Below, in pieces: positions 19,332-29,419 of a DNA stretch of 64,000 bases. The translations under genes were made by a program, and so were the position numbers. This DNA is from Chryseobacterium candidae (GTDB taxonomy: Bacteria > Bacteroidota > Bacteroidia > Flavobacteriales > Weeksellaceae). The stretch is taken from NCBI RefSeq assembly GCF_004916905.1, contig NZ_SDLV01000055.1, positions 62,001-126,000 of the forward strand. The letters are read 5' to 3'. Every line of letters begins with the position of its first letter. The stretch's first letter is position 1. The notes beneath the pieces are model-generated. The model had not been told where the DNA came from and made no database searches. It saw nothing but the letters and a program-made list of their open reading frames with translations.

Positions 19332-20696
19332 ATGAAAGGAAAATTTCTATTACTTGGAGGCTTTATGCTTAGCCTTCAGGTGTTCTCGCAAATAGGTGTT
19401 AATACACCAAATCCTCAGGCCAGCCTGGATGTAGTAGGTAAGCCCACCTCTACTAATGTATTCGATGGTATTATTGCTCCCAGAATTACGGGAGCACAAC
19501 TCAGAGAAAAGACATATACCCCAAAACAGCAAGGGGCAATGGTGTATGTAACAGCTGCTGATACAGCTCCCGGCGGGCAGACAGCAGAGGTTACCAGCAC
19601 AGGGTATTTTTATTTTGACAGCAACCTGAACCGCTGGCAAAAACTGAACTCGGGAGCTGTCACCGTTGGGGATCCTACAACAGATGCTTTCATTGATGAT
19701 CCGTCCAATACAATGGTAAAATTAGGAGCAGCCTCTACCGGAGCCGCCAGATCTTCCAACACCGATTTCGTTATTAAAGACAACGGAAGAGTGGGGATAG
19801 GAACTGAATTACCTGATACAGCCCTGCATATAAAAGAAAACGACAACGCTAACAGTAATCAGCTGAAGGTTCAAGCAACCAATAGTTCTCCGTTGATTAA
19901 TCTGGAAAGAACAGGAAGCACTAATTTATCTTCCGGAACAGAGCTTGGAAAATTATCCTTTAATGGAAAGATTTCAGGAGCTAATTTTCCATTAGCAGGG
20001 ATAAAAGCTAATTACTGGGGAAACGGGACAAGCAATTCTTCAGCTCTTACATTTTCTACCAGTGACCGGCCCGCTGTTGTAATTAACGAGAACGGGAGTA
20101 TGGGAATAGGGCGTTCCGATGCCAATTATGCAATGTCTCCCACGCAAAAGCTGGATGTAGACGGAAATGTAAGATTCAGAGATGTTCCGGCATCCATGTT
20201 GAATAGTACGGACATGTTAATGGCGTTGGATGCTAACGGAGTTGCTAAAAAAGTAGACATCACAACACCGGCCAGTGTTTTGGTTGCTACAAGAACAGGT
20301 CCTTCCGCTAAACCGGGAGATGGCTCCTCGGCCATCATGTGGTTTGAAAATACCCGTCTTTCTGATAATACCTATCTGACGAGAGTTGATAACGGCACGT
20401 TTAAGGCAGTCAAGACAGGATTATACACCATAAATATCACAGCCCACTTTGACCAGGTTCCTGAAGGGACATTGGCACAAAACCACTACAGAGGAGTAAC
20501 AGTAGGGGTAAGGACTACAGCAAACAAACTTACCCAGCATTACGGATCTAATTATATAGGAAATGGATATACCAATATTACTGCTGTTTTTATATTAAAT
20601 GCAGGAGAAGAATTTCATGCATACAGCCAATGTGATAAAGGTAGTACATACAGACAGATGGAAGCTACCATGTCCGTTGTTTACACACCTTTATAA
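19332..20696 (+). CDS. Secreted GINT-family protein with possible C1q/TNF-like C-terminal domain
   Basis: 454 aa. Signal peptide 1-19, then QIGVNTPNPQASLDVVGKPT and the IIAPRITGAQL segment shared with the 10408 protein. Two internal short repeats follow, RVGIGTELPDTALHI (~155) and SMGIGRSDANYAMSP with QKLDVDGNVRFRDV (~255-285), the type seen in phage fibre and S74 proteins. The last ~135 residues (RVDNGTFKAVKTGLYTINIT ... ATMSVVYTPL) have strand order and aromatic spacing suggesting a C1q/TNF-like jelly roll, which would make it trimeric. No catalytic motif. Followed by a strong terminator, then a membrane AraC regulator. Confidence 0.82.
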   Translation: MKGKFLLLGGFMLSLQVFSQIGVNTPNPQASLDVVGKPTSTNVFDGIIAPRITGAQLREKTYTPKQQGAMVYVTAADTAPGGQTAEVTSTGYFYFDSNLNRWQKLNSGAVTVGDPTTDAFIDDPSNTMVKLGAASTGAARSSNTDFVIKDNGRVGIGTELPDTALHIKENDNANSNQLKVQATNSSPLINLERTGSTNLSSGTELGKLSFNGKISGANFPLAGIKANYWGNGTSNSSALTFSTSDRPAVVINENGSMGIGRSDANYAMSPTQKLDVDGNVRFRDVPASMLNSTDMLMALDANGVAKKVDITTPASVLVATRTGPSAKPGDGSSAIMWFENTRLSDNTYLTRVDNGTFKAVKTGLYTINITAHFDQVPEGTLAQNHYRGVTVGVRTTANKLTQHYGSNYIGNGYTNITAVFILNAGEEFHAYSQCDKGSTYRQMEATMSVVYTPL

Positions 20697-20783
20697 TATG
20701 TTAGTATCATTTTATATAAAAAGACAAAGAACTGTTTTTGCATGCCCGGTAGGTGTTTCAGACAAAGAGACTTATGTTTTGGT

Positions 20784-20816
20784 ATCCTTGTCAAGGTTTT
20801 AAACCTTGACAAGGAT
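20784..20816 (+). terminator. Intrinsic terminator, 13-bp stem
   Basis: ATCCTTGTCAAGG / CCTTGACAAGGAT with loop TTTTAAA and a T-rich tail (ATTTTTATTGTTTTT). Confidence 0.88.
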
Positions 20817-20980
20817 ATTTTTATTGTTTTTAGAATGCGTGATTTGTAATCGTAAAAGCCACATGAAAGGATTCGTGAGGCAGCAGGGCATTCTGAGAAC
20901 CTTCATAACGTCCAGTTCCCACCTTCCAGCCTTACACATATATGATAGATAAAAAAATCAGACAGTATCAATCAAATTTT

Positions 20981-20988
20981 TATATTTG
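20981..20988 (+). promoter_or_regulatory. -7 element (TATATTTG) for the 21077 AraC gene
   Basis: Exact TAnnTTTG match about 90 nt before the start codon. Confidence 0.5.
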
Positions 20989-21076
20989 CATGGGTTGGGG
21001 CAGGGCTCTTGGAAGACTGCCAGAATATCCATAAAAACTTAAAAATATAATAACCCAAAACAAAGAAAGATAAGGA

Positions 21077-22216
21077 ATGGATAAGAGTAATTTATTAATT
21101 ATTATAGCTTCGGTTTCTATATTCATTTCTGTACTTCTTGCTGTTTTCCTCCTTACTGTAAAGACCAGACACAGGGTAAGCAATGTTCTATTTGCTGTTT
21201 TTCTCATCCTGAACGCTATAGATATTTGTGATCCTTTATTTTATGGGATGGAAGGTGGGCCGTCTAATCTGGGAATGTTCAAAAACATGTTTGTTTTCCT
21301 GCAAATTCCGGTTTTTTATCTCTATGTATTATCCGTTTGTTATTCGGATTTCAAACTGAAACCTCAGCACCTGCTGCATGTGCTTCCGTTTATCATTACT
21401 AATCTTACTTTAGTGCCTCGTTTTTATGGTGTAGATACTGAATCCAAAATTTTCTTTATTGAAAACCGGCAAAATATGATAGAACTGAAGTTTAATCATA
21501 TTCTCCTCCATGTTCAGATGATCATTTATTTTGTTGCGGTTTTCAGGGTATTGAGAAAATCGAAGACGCTTTATCTTGAAAATTATGCAGGGAAAAGTAT
21601 AAGCTCCTACAACTGGCTGTTTCAGTTTACGGTTATATTGTGCATTGTATATAGCATTGCTCTTTTAAAGAACATCCTGAAATTTTCAGAGTATGTTCAT
21701 ATTTCAGAAGGGATAAAGGCTGGACTTTTATTATTATCCCTTTTTATTATCTGCTGGTATCTTTTCAAAGCACTGAATCATCCTGAGCTTTTCAGAAATG
21801 TGGATTCAAAATTGAAGCTGGTGTCTGAGCTGGTTTCGGAAGAGAAAGGCAATGAAGAATCTGCGGTAAGCGACATAGAATATAATGAGAAGCTTTTGAG
21901 ATTAAAAAACTATATGACTGAGAAAAAACCTTTTCTTAATTCTTCTCTCACCATTCAGGATGTGTCCGGTGAAATTGAAATTCCTGTGCGCGAATTGTCT
22001 CTTTTGATCAATCACCAATTGGGGCAGCATTTCTATGATTTTGTAAATACCTATCGCATAGAAAATGCAATGAATATGTTAAAAGATGAAACCAAAAGTA
22101 AGGTGACGATCCTTGAAATTCTGTATGAAGTGGGATTCAATTCAAAATCTTCTTTTAATACAGCCTTCAAAAAACATACGGGGACTACGCCTACGCTTTA
22201 TCGTAAAAATTTGTAA
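21077..22216 (+). CDS. Multi-pass membrane AraC-family regulator
   Basis: 379 aa. Residues 5-235 contain about seven hydrophobic helices (e.g. LLIIIASVSIFISVLLAVFL at 6-25), a 7TM-like sensor head, followed by a linker and the AraC HTH pair at about 285-375 (YDFVNTYRIENAMNMLKDE; SKSSFNTAFKKHTGTTPTLY). This architecture senses an envelope or lipid signal and acts directly on DNA without a kinase. It belongs to a different subfamily from the 9104 and 52625 regulators. Next to a GINT protein and a beta-lactamase-fold enzyme; its target is unknown. Confidence 0.9.
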   Translation: MDKSNLLIIIASVSIFISVLLAVFLLTVKTRHRVSNVLFAVFLILNAIDICDPLFYGMEGGPSNLGMFKNMFVFLQIPVFYLYVLSVCYSDFKLKPQHLLHVLPFIITNLTLVPRFYGVDTESKIFFIENRQNMIELKFNHILLHVQMIIYFVAVFRVLRKSKTLYLENYAGKSISSYNWLFQFTVILCIVYSIALLKNILKFSEYVHISEGIKAGLLLLSLFIICWYLFKALNHPELFRNVDSKLKLVSELVSEEKGNEESAVSDIEYNEKLLRLKNYMTEKKPFLNSSLTIQDVSGEIEIPVRELSLLINHQLGQHFYDFVNTYRIENAMNMLKDETKSKVTILEILYEVGFNSKSSFNTAFKKHTGTTPTLYRKNL

Positions 22217-22369
22217 TACAGTAATTTGTAATTACCCGTACGCTTTTTTAGAATGATTCGAACGTATTTTTCTGATCAATCGGGACGATTACTTTTATTC
22301 GGTCGCCTGTCTTGAGGAGCTTCCACATCTTTGTATCGAAATTAATATTTAACATTAAACAACGATACA

Positions 22370-23428
22370 ATGAAAACGTCATTTCAATTTTTAGCAGTAC
22401 TGTTATTCTTAAGCAGTTTTTCTTTCGGACAAAAAGTTTCCACAAAAATCGATTCTATCATCCGGGATAATTATAAAAAAAATCCAGAGGTAGGAATCAG
22501 TGTTGGCTTTATCAGTAACAATGAAGAATACTATACTGCATATGGGAATGTAAGTAAGGAAAGTAAAGGCAGAATCGACAAAAACTCTCTGTTTGAAATT
22601 GCTTCGATTACTAAGATTTTAACTGCCAATTTAATTGCTCAGGCAGTGATAGACCACAAGATAAAACTGGATGATTATATAGATCGTTTCCTTCCCAAAG
22701 AATACGTTTTGCATCAAAATCTTAAAAACAAAATCAGAATTTCAGATCTCGCATCCCATCAATCTGGTTTACCTGACATCGACTTTCCAAAATTAATAGA
22801 ACTGAATCCTCAGCAGCCTATAAGCAATGTTAACCAAAATACCTTGACCACTTTAATCAATACCTGCAGTGAGCTGAAAGATTATGGTAAATACCGGTAT
22901 TCTACCATTGGCTATACTTTATTGGGACAGATTCTGGAAAAGGTATATAGGAAGAGCTATGATGCCATTGTAAGAGAAAAACTAACAGCTCCCTTGAAAA
23001 TGACCACTACATTAACGAAAGATTTTAATGTGAAAAACAGAACAACCGGCCATAATCCGGATGGAGGAATACAGGAATTTTTCTATTGGAATGTGACTGC
23101 TCCTGCGGGATTGTTAAAATCTAATTCAGCCGATATGATCAGGTTTTTAAAGGCTGTACTAAATGATAAGACCCAAGTAGGGCAGGCTGCCATCATAGGG
23201 GAAAAAATCTTTTACAAAGATGACAAAAGAGAGATGGGATTAGGTTTGAATATCTCAACGGATGATCAAAATACGCTCTATTTAAAATCCGGAGATTCTA
23301 TGGGACAATCTTCCATCATATGTTACAACAGGGCTAAAAAATGGGGAATTATTATCCTTCTTGATCAGAGAAACTCTAAAATGAGACAGGATCTTCTGAA
23401 TACAATTTATGATACCGTTCTGAAATAA
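22370..23428 (+). CDS. Serine beta-lactamase-fold hydrolase (class C/esterase-like), exported
   Basis: 352 aa. Signal peptide 1-20 (SSFSFGQ). Catalytic SxxK is SITK at 79-82; the second motif is YST near 177 where Y-S/A-N is usual; a KSGD motif near residue 310 could supply the third element. Family members include D-Ala-D-Ala peptidases, esterases and class C beta-lactamases; sequence alone does not decide. The Asn-to-Thr change in motif 2 argues against a typical AmpC beta-lactamase. Ends near a bidirectional terminator shared with the convergent MG2/plug gene. Confidence 0.85.
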   Translation: MKTSFQFLAVLLFLSSFSFGQKVSTKIDSIIRDNYKKNPEVGISVGFISNNEEYYTAYGNVSKESKGRIDKNSLFEIASITKILTANLIAQAVIDHKIKLDDYIDRFLPKEYVLHQNLKNKIRISDLASHQSGLPDIDFPKLIELNPQQPISNVNQNTLTTLINTCSELKDYGKYRYSTIGYTLLGQILEKVYRKSYDAIVREKLTAPLKMTTTLTKDFNVKNRTTGHNPDGGIQEFFYWNVTAPAGLLKSNSADMIRFLKAVLNDKTQVGQAAIIGEKIFYKDDKREMGLGLNISTDDQNTLYLKSGDSMGQSSIICYNRAKKWGIIILLDQRNSKMRQDLLNTIYDTVLK

Positions 23429-23473
23429 CGTTAGTATTCCTGTTTATTACATCAATATTCATTTTAATAAAAA

Positions 23474-23499
23474 GGGACAAGCTCAATATAACTTGTCCC
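23474..23499. terminator. Bidirectional terminator hairpin
   Basis: GGGACAAG / CTTGTCCC, 8-bp stem between convergent genes ending at 23428 and 23506. Confidence 0.7.
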
Positions 23500-23505
23500 A
23501 TATGA

Positions 23506-25902
23506 TTATTGTAAAACCTGCTGGTCATAAAGAAGATTATCGTCTTCATCAAAGCTTATGATCAACACTTTATATTGTTTTGCACTGTCATTATTAAAGA
23601 ATTTGATTCTTGGAGGAACATAGTCGCTGTCAAATAAATTAGGATTCCAGTACAGTGTTTCGCGGGTATCATTTTCAATTTTTTCCGGAGCATCGTCATC
23701 TATCATTTCAATAGGGAATTCAGAAGGTTTATCATATCCTTTGATGATGGATGAGTTGTTCTTCCTCGTTTCTTTTTCATTACTTTTAGATTTCATATTC
23801 CCCTTCATCGTGTAGATGGCTACGGCATCACCTATTAATCCGGATCCTTTAATGATTTTTACCATCGCAATATTATTAACCGGAAGACTGGAAATCATGG
23901 TAGGATCAGTAGGTATTTCATCTAAAAATAGTTTAGCTTGCTGGCCTCGGATATAAGGTACGCTTGCTCCTGAGTTGTTTTTCTGAAATGTTAAGCCCGC
24001 AGCTCTTCCCTGCAGCCAGTCTAAAATATTGCTTGATCCTGATATATGCTGATCTTCATTAACGAAATCAAATACAGTTGAATTTAAGGAACTGAACATT
24101 CCGCTGGACAGCTGTTTTTCAAGCTCTGCTTTCGGATCTTTCTTTTTTCCTACTAAAGCTATTGCCTGGATTTGTATATCATTACTTTCTTTCTTTTTAA
24201 TGTTTTTCTGAGTGTTGATAGCTCTGGAAATTGTTGAAGGCAGGTTTTTATTTTTGTCCGTTTTTACCAATGTATATTGAGTTGCCGGGAAATTGCCTTT
24301 AAATTGAGAGGGAGTAACTAACGGTTCTATGGTGACATATAAATCATCATTTCCTGATTCTTTATTTTCTGAATTGACAAAGGCTGTAATTTCCAGCGGT
24401 TCATCATTATTGAGGTTATTTAAATAAATATATCCGTTTTGATCTGTTTTGAATTGGCTGAATGCAGGCTGGTTTTGGCCGGATTTTGCTAATAAATTGA
24501 CATTCGTATTGGGCAGAAGAGCATTGTTTTTAATGGGTTTTACCCTGTAAGAAAGGTATTTTTGTGATGGGGTTTTAATGACGGGAGCAGTTCCGCTGAG
24601 TACTGAACTCCAGTCGAATCTTTTCCAGTTTTCAGAAATAAGCAGAGCGTCCAAAGCTTCAGTATTGGTATTCTTGGAGAAGTATTGGGCCGGGCTGTCT
24701 ATTCTTGTGGTAAAATCTCCCGTTAACCAAAGTGCGCTCAGAATATTATCTGCTTCCGGAGTTTGAGTCCCGTTATCTTCACTTACCAAAACCGTATAGT
24801 TTTTGAAATAAGATTCCGGAGAAAGATCAATACTGTTGAAAGCTCTTGGCGTTGTTTTTAAGCTCTGACCTACTATTTCCGCTTTCTCAATCTTTAAATT
24901 ACCAGGTTTTATAAAACAAAGCCTTTGTGCAGCCACATTATCCTGTTCATCAAAAATAACCAATTGCAGAATACCGTTAGCGCCATTACTGATTTTCGTG
25001 GGAATAAGACTTGATGCTTCATTGGTAAGATGGTTGATATTGGCTCTGTAAGCAAGATGATTATTGATGAGTCCGATAATTTTATAACCCTGAAGCTGTT
25101 GTTTTAGATTAACACCTTTTAAGTTATATTTTATCCCTTCTTTGGAACTTGAAACTTCTATATTCAGGCCGCTGTCTGCAACTTGTGGCAGATCTATTGT
25201 TTGGCTTTTTCCTGTATTATCCTGAATAATGGCCTGATATTTCTTTCCTGATGCCGGAGTTATCTTAAAAGAAGCAACATTTTTATCAAAAGACTTGAAT
25301 GTGGTAACAGCAGTGTTGGGATTTTGGCTGTCTATAATTTTTCCGGACCAGTTTTCCGGCAGCGAAGAATTGGAAGATAACCTTACCGCAAATTTTGTAG
25401 GCATACCGTTAATGAAAGTTCCGCCTTCCGGAAAAACTTTGGCAGACCAATCGGAGCTTTTTGCAATGACCAGGGATTCCAAAGAGTTTGGATTATAAAC
25501 CGGAATTGTTTTGACAATTTGGAAATCTTCATTAAAATTGGTCATGTAAGGAGTATAAGCTCTTACAAAATATACCTGTTCAGGAAGATCTTCTTTCAGT
25601 TGAAAATCTCCGCTGCCTTCACCATTGGTAAGGAGTATTGTTTTCCAGTCTATTAATTTTTTATCAGAATTATACAGCTCAACAAACAGAGTAGTGGATA
25701 ATGCGGAACGGTTATAACCGTCAAACACAAAACTTTTGAACCAAATCTTATCACCAGCGGCATATTGCGATTTATCGGTAAGAACATATACTTTTTCCTG
25801 TTCGTAATTATTCTCAAGATTAGTAATTGCTTTTTCTAATTTGGTTTGTGCCAGTACAGGCTGTACCATTGAAAGAAGCAATACACAGAACATATTTTTC
25901 AT
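23506..25902 (-). CDS. MG2-like/TonB-plug-domain surface protein without a beta-barrel
   Basis: 798 aa. Signal peptide 1-18. An N-terminal alpha-2-macroglobulin MG2-like strand pattern (DKIWFKSFVFDGYNRS, then FVELYNSDKKLIDWK) is typical of a Bacteroidota family of about 800-900 aa. Mid-protein Ig-like beta domains are followed around residues 600-700 by a TonB receptor plug-like segment (LDWLQGRAAGLTFQ ... PYIRGQQAKLFLDEIPTDP ... VAIYTMKG). There is no C-terminal barrel, so it is not itself a TonB-dependent transporter; it may partner with one or act at the outer membrane. Role unknown. 485 nt upstream lies a divergent amidohydrolase. Confidence 0.82.
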   Translation of the reverse strand: MKNMFCVLLLSMVQPVLAQTKLEKAITNLENNYEQEKVYVLTDKSQYAAGDKIWFKSFVFDGYNRSALSTTLFVELYNSDKKLIDWKTILLTNGEGSGDFQLKEDLPEQVYFVRAYTPYMTNFNEDFQIVKTIPVYNPNSLESLVIAKSSDWSAKVFPEGGTFINGMPTKFAVRLSSNSSLPENWSGKIIDSQNPNTAVTTFKSFDKNVASFKITPASGKKYQAIIQDNTGKSQTIDLPQVADSGLNIEVSSSKEGIKYNLKGVNLKQQLQGYKIIGLINNHLAYRANINHLTNEASSLIPTKISNGANGILQLVIFDEQDNVAAQRLCFIKPGNLKIEKAEIVGQSLKTTPRAFNSIDLSPESYFKNYTVLVSEDNGTQTPEADNILSALWLTGDFTTRIDSPAQYFSKNTNTEALDALLISENWKRFDWSSVLSGTAPVIKTPSQKYLSYRVKPIKNNALLPNTNVNLLAKSGQNQPAFSQFKTDQNGYIYLNNLNNDEPLEITAFVNSENKESGNDDLYVTIEPLVTPSQFKGNFPATQYTLVKTDKNKNLPSTISRAINTQKNIKKKESNDIQIQAIALVGKKKDPKAELEKQLSSGMFSSLNSTVFDFVNEDQHISGSSNILDWLQGRAAGLTFQKNNSGASVPYIRGQQAKLFLDEIPTDPTMISSLPVNNIAMVKIIKGSGLIGDAVAIYTMKGNMKSKSNEKETRKNNSSIIKGYDKPSEFPIEMIDDDAPEKIENDTRETLYWNPNLFDSDYVPPRIKFFNNDSAKQYKVLIISFDEDDNLLYDQQVLQ

Positions 25903-26386
25903 AGAAATCTCAGCGCATTTTAATTCTTTGCTAATGTAATCATTTAAAGGCTTCTGGAGTTGAATTTAATATGTTATTTCACAAGAAAGAAAATAGCTTG
26001 ATGATGGTTTTCAGTTAAAGATTCATGCATGCATTGTCTGATGCTGTATGGCGGTTATCAGGTTGTAATTGTGAATTAAACGGGAACGTACTGTAAATTA
26101 AAATTTTAGATATTGAAATTTAATCAATATTTAGTGATAAAAAATATTTTGAATGAATATTTTTATTATTTTTATAAAATAAACTAAAACATGAAAATAT
26201 ATGAAATTTATTCACGTTCCCGAATTCAACCTGACATAGAACCTTAAAAAATCCTTTTCAATTTAAATGACAAATAAGCCTCACCTGATGAGAGGCCTGT
26301 ATTTCTATGTACATCAGGATAGACATAATTAAAAATTGATACAAGCAAAATTAAGCTTAAATAAATCCTTAAATCCAATTATTCCT
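25903..26386. other. Divergent promoter region, AT-rich
   Basis: 484 nt between the MG2/plug gene and the amidohydrolase. A very AT-rich block lies at 26090-26210 (runs of A/T with TATTTTG-like near-matches), but I found no exact TAnnTTTG with spacing I trust, and no ORF. Confidence 0.35.
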
Positions 26387-28297
26387 ATGGAAAAATCACA
26401 CAATCACACCCATGGCTGCACCCATTGCTCTTGCCACAATCCTGTTTTGGATGTTCTTAAAGAAGAACTTTTCAGTGCAGAAAATATGACAAAAATAAAT
26501 CCGGGTTCCGGAAAAGCCATCCACGAAAAACCACAAACTCTGATGATAAGCGGAGGAATCATCCGTCCTATGATTGGAGGATCAACAGATACTGTTGAAT
26601 CCGTTGGAATTGCTGATGGAAAAGTAGTGGTAACCGGTACAAAAGATCAGGTAGAAGAATATATGAAAGAGAACTGCCAGGGATTTCAAAAAAAAGAATT
26701 AACCGGTACTCAAACTTTACTTCCCGGTCTGATAGAGCCTCACGTTCATATGGTTCCAACTGCAATGATGCAGGGCTGGCTGGATCTGAGTCCTTTTGAA
26801 GGACAGAATTTGAAGGCTGTATATGACCTGGCATCTGTGGGAACAATCATCAACAGTCACATTCCCAAAATTCCCGGAGCTGTTATTTTGGGCAGAGGAT
26901 TGGATCCGTCTTTAATGCCTTTTAAGGAAAAAGAGGGCAAAAAAGAGCTGATAACGATTGATAATGTAATACTTGATACCATTAATCATGATGTTCCCAT
27001 GATGCTGTTAAGCGCCTCTATGCACACCCTTTATCTGAATACAAAGGCGCTGGAGTATGTATTTAATCATAATCCTGATATAAAAAGCGAGTATAAAACG
27101 GTTGACAAATATATCAGTGAGACAAAAGGCCAGCTGCAGGAAGGCTTACAAATGACTCCGGCACTGAAGACAGTAAAACTTCAGATTATTGCGATGAGTA
27201 TAGAGATTAACCGGTATCTTACCCATCTTTTCAATACTGCCAATTCAAGAGGAGTTACTTTTATGTATGATGCCGGACTGAATAAAGGCTCAGAAATCCT
27301 TTTAAGCAAATATTTCGAAACTCACCCTGAACGGGTAAGAACAGGCGGGGCATATCTTTGTTCCAGCCAAGAAGATGTTGATCAACTGGAGCATTATAAA
27401 GAGCCGGAACATTATAAACCTGTCTATTACGGTCATATCAAAGTAGTTTCAGATGGCTCTAACCAAGGTTTAACAGGATATCAGAGTACTCCTTATCTTT
27501 GCGATCCAGCAAACAATACCGGAGTATTTAATTTTCCGCAGGCAGGTATTCCTGCCCATACAATTCCGCCAGGCTATAATACATTAATTAATAGCGTGGT
27601 AGCTGTAAAAGGCTGGCCGCTAATGGTTCATGCCAATGGAGATCAGGCGGTAACATTTGCCATTAATGCGTATCAACGCAGTTTAGCTCAATATAGAGGT
27701 CCGGAGCTTCGTAACCGTATAGAACACTGTTCACTGCTGACGGCGGAGCAAATTACCAATATGCTTCAAATGGGGGTTTCCCCAAGCTTCCTTATCGGGC
27801 ACGTGGGCTACTGGGGCTACGCTTTTAAAGAAGTGATCTTCGGTGAAAAGGCGCAAATGCTTGATCTTTGCGGTTCTACACTAGCTGCCGGTATGAGAAT
27901 TACCCTTCACAGCGACAATGAGGTAAGTCCATTGGGACCATTAAGAATGATGGAACAATCAATTACCAGAATCATGGAAAAGAACCCTAATGATATTGAA
28001 GTGTTGAACACGGCAGAACGTCTTACCCCGGAACAGGCTTTGATTGCCGTTACTTATGATGCTGCCTGGCAGTGTTATGCTGATAAATGGGTAGGTTCCT
28101 TAAATAAAGGCTTCTTTGCAGATTTTGTTATTTTGGAAAAAGACCCTCTTTCATTAAATACCCCTTCATTGCAATATATGAAAATGAGAGACATTCCGGT
28201 ACTGGAAACCTGGGTGGGTGGAATACCTATGTATATAAATGATAAAGTAACAAAACCTGTCACTGAAAAAGATATGCTTTTTTCAGATAATTCATAG
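26387..28297 (+). CDS. Amidohydrolase of the YtcJ/Amidohydro_3 type with His/Cys-rich N-terminus
   Basis: 636 aa from ATG 26387; a TTG at 26336 would add 17 residues, and I chose the ATG. The N-terminus MEKSHNHTHGCTHCSCHNP is rich in His and Cys, unusual and possibly metal-binding. The barrel carries LLPGLIEPHVHM (zinc H-x-H), 'LMVHANGDQAV', 'RIEHCSLLTAEQI' and LHSDNEVSPLGPL, the YtcJ-type order. These enzymes hydrolyse amide or related bonds of small molecules; the substrate is unknown. No signal peptide. Followed by a terminator. Confidence 0.88.
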   Translation: MEKSHNHTHGCTHCSCHNPVLDVLKEELFSAENMTKINPGSGKAIHEKPQTLMISGGIIRPMIGGSTDTVESVGIADGKVVVTGTKDQVEEYMKENCQGFQKKELTGTQTLLPGLIEPHVHMVPTAMMQGWLDLSPFEGQNLKAVYDLASVGTIINSHIPKIPGAVILGRGLDPSLMPFKEKEGKKELITIDNVILDTINHDVPMMLLSASMHTLYLNTKALEYVFNHNPDIKSEYKTVDKYISETKGQLQEGLQMTPALKTVKLQIIAMSIEINRYLTHLFNTANSRGVTFMYDAGLNKGSEILLSKYFETHPERVRTGGAYLCSSQEDVDQLEHYKEPEHYKPVYYGHIKVVSDGSNQGLTGYQSTPYLCDPANNTGVFNFPQAGIPAHTIPPGYNTLINSVVAVKGWPLMVHANGDQAVTFAINAYQRSLAQYRGPELRNRIEHCSLLTAEQITNMLQMGVSPSFLIGHVGYWGYAFKEVIFGEKAQMLDLCGSTLAAGMRITLHSDNEVSPLGPLRMMEQSITRIMEKNPNDIEVLNTAERLTPEQALIAVTYDAAWQCYADKWVGSLNKGFFADFVILEKDPLSLNTPSLQYMKMRDIPVLETWVGGIPMYINDKVTKPVTEKDMLFSDNS

Positions 28298-28328
28298 CAG
28301 GATTTTAAATAATTGCTAATCAAATCTT

Positions 28329-28362
28329 AATCAGAGTAGGGAACCATCCACTCTGATTTTTG
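28329..28362 (+). terminator. Intrinsic terminator after the amidohydrolase
   Basis: AATCAGAGT / ACTCTGATT with inner GG/CC pairing, followed by TTTTTGTTTTT. Confidence 0.82.
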
Positions 28363-28518
28363 TTTTTATAGGGGGATTTTATGATGGGATTTTAGCAACT
28401 ATTTATTATGTTTTGAATTCTGTTGAGCATTTTAGTTTGTATCTTTCCTTTTCTAATCCAGGAAAAAAGATATTGGCTAATGGAGCTGGATTCACATAAA
28501 TTTAAAAGCCAAAAAAGA

Positions 28519-29343
28519 ATGACCATAAAAATCTATAGACCTGAAAACCCTGTACTAAAAAAATATATTGAATGCTTTTATATTCTCGAGCAGACCTCTG
28601 AAGAACCCTCAGCTGCTTATTTTACCTTTCCGAGTATCTATACCATTGTCACTGCCAGTGAGAAAACAGAAACCCTGGTCACCAAAAATAAAATAACAAC
28701 CAGGTATTGCTCGTCCAACCCAATTGAAACAAACCTGGTAAGCGATTTTAATGAACCGGTATTGGTTAGCTATGAAGGCGTAATCAATGAAATTACTACC
28801 TACTTCAAGCCATTGGGGATCAATCCTTTTATACCGAATAATCTGAGATGTTATTCCGAGGGGAGCTTTCCGGATTTTAGTCCATATGAGGATTATAAAG
28901 AAACCATGGCTGCTATTCTTTCCATAAAAGATCCTGAAGAAAAAATAAAGGCGTTGGAATCATATTGGCTTTCAAAATTTCGTCCCTTTGAAGATGTCCT
29001 GCTGACAGAAGTACTCACAGAAATGTTCCATACAGATAATATCAACCAATCTATGACGAAGCTGTCTTATGCAACGGGAAGGTCACGAACAACGATCAAC
29101 AAACATTTTGATCAGCATATTTGTAAAACACCCTCTCAGTTCAAAAAAATCATCAGATTCAGGGCAGCAGTTCAAAGCCGGCTTGACGACAAAAACAGAG
29201 CGGGTTTGTCTTATAGTCTGGATTATTTTGACCAGTCACACATGATCAGGGATTTTAAAAAATTAACAGGTTTTACGCCAAAAGTCTTTTTTTCAAAAAT
29301 AACAACACTTGAAAAAGGATTAATAAAATGGATGTTTATTTAG
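28519..29343 (+). CDS. AraC-family transcription regulator (soluble)
   Basis: 274 aa from ATG 28519, where the family-like opening IYRPENPVLKKYIECFYILE begins. Longer starts are a TTG at 28423 and an ATG at 28480. Residues 1-150 form the ligand/beta-barrel-like N-terminal domain seen in bacteroidotal AraC proteins; residues 175-265 hold the two HTH motifs (LSYATGRSRTTINKHFDQHI; SLDYFDQSHMIRDFKKLTGF). No membrane helix. It lies between an amidohydrolase and a beta-lactamase-fold enzyme, either of which could be a target. Confidence 0.85.
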   Translation: MTIKIYRPENPVLKKYIECFYILEQTSEEPSAAYFTFPSIYTIVTASEKTETLVTKNKITTRYCSSNPIETNLVSDFNEPVLVSYEGVINEITTYFKPLGINPFIPNNLRCYSEGSFPDFSPYEDYKETMAAILSIKDPEEKIKALESYWLSKFRPFEDVLLTEVLTEMFHTDNINQSMTKLSYATGRSRTTINKHFDQHICKTPSQFKKIIRFRAAVQSRLDDKNRAGLSYSLDYFDQSHMIRDFKKLTGFTPKVFFSKITTLEKGLIKWMFI

Positions 29344-29419
29344 CAGGGTTTACAAAAATACAATGATGATGATGGATTAAGTAGTAACATTGCAGCTTAA
29401 TCATGTCATTCAAAAGTTT

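Larger units (their letters stand above)
20697..21076. other. Intergenic region with terminator and AraC promoter
   Basis: 380 nt. Contains the terminator at 20784 and an exact -7 element at 20981; the middle ~150 nt has no gene or structure I can support. Confidence 0.4.
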
